Positions 12,466 to 21,330 of a DNA stretch of 30,000 nucleotides are shown here, in pieces; positions within the stretch are counted from its first letter, which is position 1; every line of letters starts with the position of its first letter. This DNA comes from Dictyostelium firmibasis (lineage: Eukaryota; Evosea; Eumycetozoa; Dictyosteliales; Dictyosteliaceae), in assembly GCA_036169595.1 (NCBI GenBank), contig CM069765.1, positions 37,501-67,500 on the forward strand, read 5' to 3'. The notes beneath the pieces were generated by a model, which did no database searches, had not been told where the DNA came from, and was given only the letters and a program-made list of their open reading frames with translations. A program made the position numbers and the translations under genes.

Positions 12466-13537
12466 TTTTAATAAGATTTTTTTTTTTTTGAGAATATTTA
12501 ATATGAATGAAAAATTAAAACTTTAAAATCCATTTTTATACGAAAAAAAAAATAATATTTTAAATTCAGTTGATAAAATAGGATTAAGTGATTGAACTTT
12601 AAATATAATTTTCATTAAGAAAAATATAATGATATATACAATTTATTTTCCAAATTTTTCCATTCCTCAATCAAATTGCAATAATTATTTTCTTTAGTCA
12701 CAATTGACGTCATTATAAAAAATCTTTTTTAATTTTAATATAAAAAAAAATTTCAATATCAAATCTTTTTTTTTGTGATTTACAGATTGAAAAGTTTTTT
12801 TTTTTTTTTTTTTTCTATTAACTTTTCAAAAAAAATTTTTTAGAACGTTTTAAAAAACTTTTTTTTTTATAGGCGCTCAACCTTTTTTTAAAACATTGTA
12901 TCGGCATTATAGATAAATTTTCGGGAATATCTAGATAAAAGTTAAAAAAAAATAAAATTTTTTATAATTTATTTTGAATTTGTTTTACAGAAAAAAATTT
13001 AAAAAAAAATGAAAATGAAATCGAATTTTCTTTTGAATATATTTTAGAATAGGTAAAATGTACATTAATTAAAAAAAATAAAAATAAAAATAAATTCAAC
13101 CATTTTTAAATATTGAAACGAGTTTTGAATTAATTTTTATTTTCAAAATTTCTTTGAAATTAATAGTAGGATATTAAAAAAAATAATGACTTATCCAACT
13201 AACTAAAAAAAAGGTATATTTTTTTACAATTTCCTAACCTATCAAGCAAATAGGTGAAATTTTTTTTACCTCTGTTTTTTTTACTACTATTTTTTTTATC
13301 ATAAATAACAAAAAAAAAAAAAAAAAAAAAAAAAGAATAGCAATCAAATACAGTATACTGCTATTCTGGTTTTGATTTTCATTTTACTGTAGTATGAATT
13401 ATTATCGCAAATAGTTTCTGGGTCTTTGGCTACTAATAGTTTGTTATATATCCATTGAGAACATTTTTTTTTTTTTATATAGCAATACGCTATTTGTAAA
13501 ATGTTTATTTATTTATTTAAATGTTTTTAGTATATGT
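12466..13537. other. AT-rich intergenic region upstream of the secreted glycoprotein gene
   Basis: About 1.1 kb of A/T-rich DNA with many homopolymer runs and no open frame of note. The part next to 12466 should contain the minus-strand promoter. Near 13311-13370 a poly-A run is followed by an interrupted palindrome (13334-13367). I see no other gene-like structure. Confidence 0.7.
13334..13367. repeat. Inverted repeat with 9-bp perfect arms
   Basis: AGAATAGCA (13334-13342) pairs perfectly with TGCTATTCT (13359-13367). The spacer overlaps a second perfect palindrome, CAGTATACTG (13351-13360). The element follows a run of about 24 A. It could be a hairpin, a protein site or a transposon-end relic; its function is unknown. 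Confidence 0.75.
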
Positions 13538-13760
13538 TTAGAGGAATTTTTTTAATAGAATGTTAGTGGTTTTGTGTTTGGGATGTGGTGGCAGTTCCAT
13601 ATGTAATTTAAGTTTGAATTTTTTTTTTCCATATGGTGTTGTGAGAGGCTGTTGTGAGGCCAGTTTTGATTGAGTGGGAGTTGAGTGAGAGAGCGATCTT
13701 GGAGTACTCCATGTTGATAAGTTTTGTCCATTGAGTTTTTTTTTTTTTTTTTTTTTTTAA

Positions 13761-13804
13761 ATATTAATGATTATTGTTTGACCTTAGTCTTTAACAATAA
13801 TAAA
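13761..13804 (-). repeat. 44-bp repeat, copy A, followed by a poly(A) tail on the minus strand
   Basis: Identical over 44 bp to 13988-14031 and in the same orientation. On the minus strand it is followed by a short TT and then 23 A (complement of 13736-13758). It contains an 8-bp inverted repeat, TTATTGTT / AACAATAA. This is the arrangement expected of a LINE-type 3' end: a short stem-loop and then a tail. Known: dictyostelid TRE non-LTR retrotransposons end in oligo(A) and insert near tRNA genes. Assignment to TRE is inference. Confidence 0.75.
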
Positions 13805-13955
13805 GTTTATTATTTTTTTAATAGTTAATTTAATTAATGTTCATTATATGATGCTTTTACATTTATATGAAAAAGTCAACAATCACATTATTAGGGAGAG
13901 ATTTTCCTAATATACAGTATTTTTTTGGAAGTCGAACTTTTTCCGGTTGATTATG

Positions 13956-13958
<3 letters not shown>

Positions 13959-13990
<32 letters not shown>

Positions 13991-14032
13991 TTAATGATTA
14001 TTGTTTGACCTTAGTCTTTAACAATAATAAAT
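13959..14032 (-). mobile_element. 5'-truncated retro-insertion: 44-bp 3' end plus poly(A), with 8-bp target duplication
   Basis: Read on the minus strand, the insert is a copy of the 44-bp repeat (14031-13988) followed by 29 A (13987-13959). It is flanked by a direct repeat CCTCATAA (minus strand; plus-strand TTATGAGG at 14033-14040 and 13951-13958). Severe 5' truncation, an A tail and a target-site duplication are the hallmarks of LINE-type target-primed reverse transcription. The insertion point is about 130 bp downstream of the tRNA-Ile gene, in the range used by the tRNA-downstream-targeting TRE3 family. The family is not proven by sequence. Confidence 0.72.
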
Positions 14033-14046
14033 TTATGAGGTGTGTT

Positions 14047-14095
14047 ATTTATGACCACGTTACCTCGTGGTATGACCTAAGGCTCGAACCAAGGC
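14047..14095 (-). repeat. B-box/hairpin segment, minus-strand copy
   Basis: The minus strand reads CCTTGGTTCGAGCC, a pol III B-box-like core at 14081-14090. It continues into a hairpin with CCACG / CGTGG arms and a following GTCA. It closely matches 15234-15282 on the plus strand: identical blocks of 9, 11 and 11 bp separated by a few substitutions and one gap. It lies downstream of the tRNA-Ile external B box, so it may be a tRNA- or SINE-derived relict. Confidence 0.65.
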
Positions 14096-14124
14096 CACGG
14101 AGACTGTGTGTGTGGTTGATAACA

Positions 14125-14135
14125 GGAATCGAACC
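14125..14135 (-). promoter_or_regulatory. External B box of the tRNA-Ile gene
   Basis: The minus strand reads GGTTCGATTCC, a match to the TFIIIC B-box consensus. It begins 33 bp past the 3' end of the tRNA. Known: dictyostelid tRNA genes carry an extra B box some 30-69 bp downstream of the mature 3' end, and this fits that spacing. The surrounding bases can form a T-arm-like stem, so the site could have come from a tRNA 3' half. Confidence 0.82.
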
Positions 14136-14159
14136 CGCGACTTTAAATCCTTAGGTTAG

Positions 14160-14163
14160 AAAA
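14160..14163 (-). terminator. Pol III terminator
   Basis: The minus strand reads TTTT starting 6 nt after the discriminator base of the tRNA, the usual minimal RNA polymerase III stop. Confidence 0.7.
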
Positions 14164-14168
14164 TTAGT

Positions 14169-14241
14169 TGCTCGATGCAGGGATCGAACCTGCGACCGTG
14201 GCGTTATTAGCACCACGCTCTGCCGACTGAGCTAATCGAGC
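14169..14241 (-). tRNA. tRNA-Ile (anticodon AAU)
   Basis: A 73-nt cloverleaf on the minus strand. The acceptor arms GCTCGAT / ATCGAGC pair perfectly and the discriminator is A. The D arm is GCTC...GAGC with an AGTCGGCA loop (A box). The anticodon stem is TGGTG / CGCCA with loop CTAATAA, giving anticodon AAT (AAU in RNA, expected to be edited to IAU). The variable region is CGGTC. The T arm is GCAGG-TTCGATC-CCTGC (internal B box). There is no intron. A terminator and an external B box follow downstream. Confidence 0.97.
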
Positions 14242-14256
14242 CATTTATGAAAATTT

Positions 14257-14791
<535 letters not shown>

Positions 14792-15185
14792 TGTGTAAAG
14801 AATCTCGTGACCGATATCTAAATATAATCCTTTCTTATCTCTTATAAGAATACTTTAATTGTGTCCCTTAAATTATTATTTATATAACTCTTTTTATATA
14901 AATATAATTTCCACAATATAATCAATAATAATAATTTATACTCTTTATCTGTTTATATACTTATTGTTAATTAAATAATGAATTTATTTTATAATTTTAT
15001 TTTGTTTTTATACTCGAGTTATTGCCTAAGGAACCTATAGGTTAGATTATGTTGAGACCTTCTAATCAAACCTTCTCTTCAGACCTTTTGATTATAACCT
15101 TGGACTAAACCTTAGGTGGTTTTATAGCATCATTATTCGTTCGTGTTTATTACAATTGTAATTATTCAAAAGAATTTAATTTTTA
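14792..15185. other. Intergenic region with a folded segment
   Basis: AT-rich DNA without a gene. The only structured part is 15025-15116. There, outer arms CCTAAGG (15025-15031) and CCTTAGG (15110-15116) enclose a perfect palindrome AACCTATAGGTT (15032-15043) and a second hairpin, TAATCAAA (15063-15070) with TTTGATTA (15087-15094). The segment 15099-15117 also resembles the B-box repeat, with CCTTGG and CCTTAGGT separated by six bases in both. Confidence 0.55.
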
Positions 15186-15290
15186 GAAGGGGCTTAGCAT
15201 AGTTGTTTCACACTGAATAACACTCCTCTATGACCTTGGTTCAAGTCTTGTTCATACCACGAATTAACGTGGTCACAGAAAAAAAAATAA
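15186..15290 (+). mobile_element. SINE-like element: A box, B box, hairpin, A-rich tail
   Basis: A TAGCATAGTTG A-box-like core (15195-15205) is followed 32 bp later by a GGTTCAAGTCT B-box-like core (15238-15248). A hairpin with arms CCACG / CGTGG (about 15258-15272) comes next, then an A-rich tail from about 15277. The order of internal pol III promoter, body and A tail is that of a tRNA-derived SINE. The second half is shared with 14047-14095 in reverse orientation. I found no clear target duplication. I do not know a named dictyostelid SINE that matches. Confidence 0.45.
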
Positions 15291-15950
15291 TTAATAAATA
15301 AAAACTAGATCCAAACACATCCAATTGGATGAGGTTATTAAAAAAAAAAAAAAAATTTTTAGATATGAAATCATTACAAATTGATTATATTAATTATGAA
15401 ATAGCAATAATGGTACTTTAAACTGAGGTTTGAAAACCTGAAATATATATATAAATAATTATATATAAAAAATTATCTCAGAAGATAATGGAATGTATGA
15501 AAACACTGATAATAATAAATATAGAAATTTATAAATTGTTATTAAGAAAATTATAATTTTTTATTTGTATTTATTTATTTGTATGGAAATTGGAATATAA
15601 TATAATGAATTTTATGAATTGAAAATTGAGTCCTTTTATACAAATTTCTATTCCGAAAGACCTTTGCTTAAATCTATATCGGGAATCAGTAATAGATTAC
15701 AAGACTTTTTAACCGATAAGACGTTATGACTCAATCTTTTTGTATAAATTGTCATATATTATGCTGGTAATAGTAGTAGAAATCGCAATACTACTATTAT
15801 CACAAAATTTAAAAAAATTAGAAAAACAGATAATTTGTAACCAATAAAAATAGAGATCTATTTAGTTTTCTACCTCTGGAGTTTATTTTTAGAAAGAAAG
15901 ATATTGTTAACATATAAAAAATAGAGTTAATGTTTAGTTGTTTGTTTTAT

Positions 15951-15993
<43 letters not shown>

Positions 15994-16002
15994 TAAAATA
16001 AT
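15291..16002. other. AT-rich intergenic region
   Basis: About 0.7 kb without a supported gene. It ends in a T run (about 15951-15988) just beyond the stop codon of the minus-strand RsfS-like gene, probably part of its 3' region. Confidence 0.7.
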
Positions 16003-17793
16003 TTATTCATCATCATTATCTTCTTCTTTTGATTTTTCTATTCTACCAGTTAATTCATCATCCCAACTTTCTTCAAATTTCCAATCAGTTTCTCTTCTGG
16101 TAACCCAAAGATTTTCTAAATCATAGTTTTCTCTAGTTTTGGTTTCAAAGAGATGAATGACAACGGTTTGAAGATCAATGACTCTCCACTCATCAGAGTT
16201 ACTACTATTTGAATGTAATTGCTCAAGACGATGTTTAAAAGCGTAAATGATGTCATCCTCGGTATTTGAGAGTAAACGAGTTGAATCTGAACTAGCGATC
16301 ACCAAATAGTTTGCCCAAGTACATTTGTTTGAAACATCAACAACACAAAAATCATCTAAATGGGTAGTTGCCAAATAATTCATAACTTCTTCGATTGTAA
16401 TTGGTGATAAATCCTTCTCTCTATAAGTTTTAGATTCTCTAATCTTCTTTTGATGTAATTCTTGGAGATGTTCAATTACCTTTTGTTTATTAATATAATC
16501 AATTTGGGTTGATGAAATTTTTCCATTAGATTTTGGAATTTTTTTATCATCCTCTTCTTCTTTTTCTTCCTCCTCTTCTTTTTCATCCTGTTTTTGTTTT
16601 TGAAGTTTTTGGCTGCCTTTCAATTTTTTATCTAATTTTTTTTTTTCAATTTTTGATTGTTTTAAATCAAGTTTAATTTGTTTTTTAGATTCCTTTTCTG
16701 ATAGTTTTCTTTTCTTTTCTTTTAATATTTCTTCATATTTTGCAATTTCATCAACTAGTTCTTCCTCTCCTTCTTCTTCTTCCTCTTCTTCTACTTCTTT
16801 TTGTTCATTATTAAAACCACTTTGTTTTTGTTGTTTTAATGATTTATTTTGATGGGAAATATCACGATCTTCACCAAGTTGTGTATTATTTAATTTTTCT
16901 CTTGCCTGTGTATTTAACATGTCCAATTCTTCATCAGTGAAATTAAATCTTTTATGAGCATCTTGGATTGACATCTCTTGAACCTCTTCACCGATGGAGA
17001 TATCATCTAAATCGGTTATATCATTGGCATCTTCAATATTGAATGCCTCAATCTTTGATAGATCAAATTTAATATTTTTACCACTATATGAAGATAGATC
17101 AGCTTCAAAAGTGGATTGATCTTCAAATTCCTCCACTTTATTGGTGAAACTGCTATATTCTGTTTTACCCTCTGATACAGTGAAATCAGATGCCAAAGTA
17201 TCAATACCAAACTGTTTTAATTTGTCCTGTTGTCTCTTTTGTTTTACTTTTTTATCTACAATAGAATCTTCAATGATATCATTGTCTTCATTTTGATTGT
17301 TAATATTTTCATTTTTTTCTTGTTCCAAAGAGTTTATCAACTCTTTTCTTTGTTCCTCCTTATATTTTTCATTACGTAATAATTTCTTTTCACGATGATG
17401 CTCCAAGGTTTCTAATTTTTGTTTGTGTGTAATTGGCTTTGAATGTAAATGACTTGGTTTGTTATTAGCGATTGGCTCTGTACTATCAATTGGTTTAATA
17501 TTATCCTCAAATGAAATTTCATTTTGTGATGATCTAGCTTCTCTTCTTTTGATTTTACGTACATCTTGTTGATGTGTATATGAGTTTCTTCTTACATTAG
17601 TTCCTCTCTTTTTAGTTGAATAGTTCAATATTTGATTGGACGATGATGAAAATATTGATTCACTATAATTATTATTAATAAATAATATTGGTAAGGTTTT
17701 TGAAGTTATTGTTGAAGTGTTGATTGTTAAAATCTTTGTTGATTCTATATTTATTTTATAATAATTTGAAAGTTTATTTATAGATTTTAACAT
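16003..17793 (-). CDS. RsfS/Iojap (MALSU1-like) mitochondrial ribosome silencing factor
   Basis: An intronless gene of 596 residues. The C-terminal part, about 463-575, is a recognisable RsfS/Iojap domain. It runs from ITIEEVMNYL through FCVVDVSNKCTWANYLVIAS (the conserved Cys/Thr/Asp-rich core strand) to DEWRVIDLQTVVIHLF and ENYDLENLW at the end. Known: bacterial RsfS, plant Iojap and animal MALSU1 bind uL14 and keep the large ribosomal subunit from joining the small one; in mitochondria they act in large-subunit assembly. The first ~35 residues (MLKSINKLSNYYKIN...) are basic, hydroxylated and nearly acid-free, like a mitochondrial presequence. Residues ~60-450 are a long charged, Lys/Glu-rich, probably coiled-coil extension absent from the ~230-residue animal protein. 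It is transcribed away from the Sec15 gene, 278 bp off. Confidence 0.88.
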   Translation of the reverse strand: MLKSINKLSNYYKINIESTKILTINTSTITSKTLPILFINNNYSESIFSSSSNQILNYSTKKRGTNVRRNSYTHQQDVRKIKRREARSSQNEISFEDNIKPIDSTEPIANNKPSHLHSKPITHKQKLETLEHHREKKLLRNEKYKEEQRKELINSLEQEKNENINNQNEDNDIIEDSIVDKKVKQKRQQDKLKQFGIDTLASDFTVSEGKTEYSSFTNKVEEFEDQSTFEADLSSYSGKNIKFDLSKIEAFNIEDANDITDLDDISIGEEVQEMSIQDAHKRFNFTDEELDMLNTQAREKLNNTQLGEDRDISHQNKSLKQQKQSGFNNEQKEVEEEEEEEGEEELVDEIAKYEEILKEKKRKLSEKESKKQIKLDLKQSKIEKKKLDKKLKGSQKLQKQKQDEKEEEEEKEEEDDKKIPKSNGKISSTQIDYINKQKVIEHLQELHQKKIRESKTYREKDLSPITIEEVMNYLATTHLDDFCVVDVSNKCTWANYLVIASSDSTRLLSNTEDDIIYAFKHRLEQLHSNSSNSDEWRVIDLQTVVIHLFETKTRENYDLENLWVTRRETDWKFEESWDDELTGRIEKSKEEDNDDE

Positions 17794-17943
17794 TGTTTTT
17801 TTTATTTGTTTAAATTGAAAAGTGTGAACATGAAAAAATAAAAAAAAAAAATAAAAAAAACAATATTATTTTTTCATGAAAAAGTGAAAAAATAAAAAAA
17901 TTGGTGGAAATAATGTGCAAATAAATAAAATTTTTTTTAAATT

Positions 17944-17977
<34 letters not shown>

Positions 17978-18071
17978 GTTTTATTTTTTTTTTTATTTTT
18001 TATTGATTTTATTTTTTTTTTTCTTTAAAAGAATTTTTAAAAAATCTCTTTCTTTTTAAAAAGAGATAAAA
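17794..18071. promoter_or_regulatory. Shared divergent promoter region
   Basis: The 278-bp gap between the start codons of the RsfS-like gene (-) and the Sec15 gene (+). It is almost purely A/T, with a long T run (about 17947-17976) and further oligo-T tracts, as in dictyostelid core promoters. It must carry both promoters. I see no further specific site. Confidence 0.65.
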
Positions 18072-21000
18072 ATGAGTAATAAAAAACAAAAAGATGAAGT
18101 TAATAGTAGTGGTGGTAGTGTAATTTTAAAAACAATGGTTAGAGATAAAGATAAAGAACAAAAAGAAGAAAAGAGAGAGAAAAAAGAGAAAAAGAAATTA
18201 GAGAAAAAGGAAGCAGAGAATGTTAAAAAAGAGAAAAAGAAAGAAAAAAAAGAATTGAAAAAGATTGGAAAAGTTGGTAGATCAGGGTCAATCACTAGTG
18301 ATTCTAGTACACATAGTGGTGCACAAGAATTTGATTCATATGGTAATGATAGTAATGGTGGTTTATCGTCATCGATTGATTCCAATGGACTATCAAGTAG
18401 TGGACAACCAATGCAAACCAGGCATTTAGAGAAAGAGGTAGGTGAAAAACAAGGTATTTACAGTTTGAGTTCACAAGATAGATCATCCTCATTACCATCA
18501 CAACAAGAGGATCAAGCTAAACCATTGATCACCGAGAGTGAAATCTTTAGTTCAGAGAGTTTTTTAATCGCTGTATCTGATACCGATCATTTAGGACCAG
18601 CCATTAAATCAGTATTTGAAAATAATAAAGAAAAAGAAGTTATAAAGATTTTGAATGCCTATATAGCACAAAAAGATTTGGATATTGAAAAGATTTGTGG
18701 TGAGAATCATGAAGGCTTTATCAATTCAGTGACTGCATTTCTAGGTTTAAAAGGTGAAAATTTAGATTTGAAACAAGATGTTATCAATTTAAACTACGAA
18801 CTTCAAGAGATTGGTAGAAAGTATGTCACCAAAGCAGAGGAACTATTCGCCTACAAACAAATCAAGGACAATATCAAACGAACAAAGGAAGTATTGAATA
18901 ATTGTCAATATGCAATACTTTTAGGTATGAAAGTCGACGAATATATGCAACAAAAGAAATACTATCAAGCCATTAAGAATATGGATCAACTACATAATGT
19001 TTATCTAAAGAAACTATCCGATTTTCAATTCGCCAGAAATATGGACTACAATATACCCATACAAAAAGAAAAGATTAAAAAGTTGGTAAAGGATGAATTC
19101 AATCAATGGATGGTTGAAATTAAAGAGAAATCTGCTGTCATTGGTAAATTAGGTATGATTCAAACCTCAAAGAAACTCTTAAAGGAACGTGAAATCAATC
19201 CATTGAAAATTAAAACGACATTTGGTGAGAATGAACAAGTTTGGGACAAGATATTGGATATACCGCCCATTATAAACTCTAGTAGTATAGGCTCATTAGC
19301 CCTATATCCAACGTTAAACTCACCTGTAACTGCACCAATTTATTCACCAAACTCTGGTAAAACAACATCTTCATTCGGTTTCAATAAACAAATCAATGAA
19401 AAAGATCTCAAGGAAGACATCAATCAATTTTCACCATTCGATGAATCTGATATTCAATTCCATCCACTCTATCAATGTCTTTTCATTCACGCAAGTTTGG
19501 GTCAACTAGAGGAATTTCAAGCCTACTATACATTGAATAGACTTTTACAATTTAATTTAGTAATTCAACCAAAAGACAGTGGTCAAGTTTGGGAATTATT
19601 CCTTCAACAAATTCTTGGTTATTTCATGGTCGAAAGTAAAGTCATCGATAGTACCGAACCTTTCCTCTCAAAAACCACAATCAATGACAGTTGGAATTCT
19701 GCTTTGGTAAAGGTTACGTCAGTACTTCAAGAGTTATTCACTCATTGTGTGGACACTCAACCATTGATTGCCTTTAAAAAATTTGTTTTAATCTTTACCA
19801 ATACAATGTCATTCTATTCCTATCATGTTCAACCACTCTACTATTTTTTGGATACAATGAAAGAGAAATATTGTCAATTCTCCATTAAAGAGGCTGTTCA
19901 AAGATTCACTATAATTTTAGAACGTGATTCTCATTGTTCCTTAATCGTTGAAACCTTGGAAGAATATAAATCATTAATTCTTGCAAATAAATTAGATATC
20001 CTTGAGAGACAACAATTGAGGCTATTACAAAATTCTCAGAATAATAATCAATTTCAATTTGGTATTGATAAAAATATCAATAATGAAGATGATGATGATG
20101 ATGATTATTTTGATGAAGATGAAAATGAAGATGATAAAATTTCAAAAAGGTAAAGTATTTTATATAAAAAAAAAAATATATTTAAAAATATTAATAATAA
20201 TTTTTATTTTTTTTAATTAAAAAAAGATTACCAAAATCATTTTTATTTTCAAAAATGGTACCACAATTTTATGCATTAATAAAGAAATTTATATCCGAAT
20301 TTTATGAGTTTTCGGATCAATTAACAGAGAATGAAAACTTTATAATTAGATCAACAGATACATTGATTAAAAAAATTAATGAAGTATTATATAGTTATTT
20401 AACACAAAGTCAAGCGGTACCACAAGTGATTCAACTGGTTATTAATTTACAACATTTAATATCAGGTTGTTCATTCTTTAAAGATTATTTAAATAGTTTA
20501 ATATTAGGTGAAGATTATCAAAAGAATCAATCGATTGTTAACGAAACAAACAAAGTGATTCTAAATTCTCAAAACCTACTTTATACTACAAAGAGTCATG
20601 GTGAAAAGCTAATTATTAAACTTTGTGAACAAAAGATTGAGGATTTAATGTCATCGGCTGCAAATATTGAATGGTTCCAACAGAATCCAATCGATGATCG
20701 TCCAAGAGACTATATCATTGATGTTTGTACTTTCTTGGAAGTAACACTTCCTTTCATTTCTCCACTTTCTCAAAGCTTAAAGGAGGAATTCATAACCAAA
20801 GCCTTCAAAAATATATCGGAATCTTTATTCTCACTAATTCATGATGATCAATTAAAGAAATTAAATCTTCAAGGTGTTAAAGCTTTTGATGCCGACCTAA
20901 AATATATTGAGGTTTATGTCAAAGAAAAAGCAAATGAAAAGGAAAGAACAACTACCACCAGTAGAAATATGGTTGGTTATTTTGTAGAATTACGTCAACT

Positions 21001-21211
21001 TACAAATCTCTTACTCTCTGATAATCCCGAAGATTTTGCAGATCCAAAGATTAAAGCGAAACATTACAATCTTATCACAAATATCCCTCAATTATTAAAC
21101 GTTTTAAATAAATATAAAGAAGAATCAAAAGGCTTTACAACTTCAAAAGAAATTAAAGATAGAAATAAAAAAATTGCTGATTCAATTAAAAAAATTAAAG
21201 ATACTTTATAA
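18072..21211 (+). CDS. exoc6: Exocyst complex component Sec15 (EXOC6)
   Basis: Two exons, 18072..20149 and 20227..21211, with a 77-bp intron (GTAAAG...AAAAAG). The join restores ...KRLPKSFLFSKMVPQFY and gives 1,020 residues. The start ATG has a good AAAATG context. Sec15 similarity begins near residue 155 and includes IEKICGENHEGF, LNYELQEIGRKYVTKAEEL, and NNCQYAILLGMKVDEYMQQKKYYQAIKNMD in successive helices. The C-terminal rod includes FSKMVPQFYALIKKFI and DLKYIEVYV. Known: Sec15 is one of eight exocyst subunits that tether secretory vesicles to the plasma membrane and is the subunit that binds Rab GTPases such as Sec4/Rab11. Extras here are a Lys/Glu-rich N-terminal extension (residues ~20-65), a Ser-rich linker, and a very acidic Asp/Glu insert (~674-690) just before the splice junction. 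Confidence 0.93.
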
Positions 21212-21285
21212 AAAAATAAAAAATAAAATAAACAAAATATATAATAAAGTATAATCTCAATATTTATTAATTCTAGTGCTCGTAT

Positions 21286-21330
<45 letters not shown>

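Noticed and set aside
14101-14160. Second tRNA gene at the external B box
   Set aside because: Only a T-arm-like stem and an acceptor-like 3' end can be formed; there is no matching 5' acceptor, D arm or anticodon arm.
18056-18385. Minus-strand Phe/Ser-rich frame opposite the Sec15 N terminus
   Set aside because: It mirrors the Lys/Glu-rich codons of Sec15; the promoter and conserved domain belong to the plus strand.
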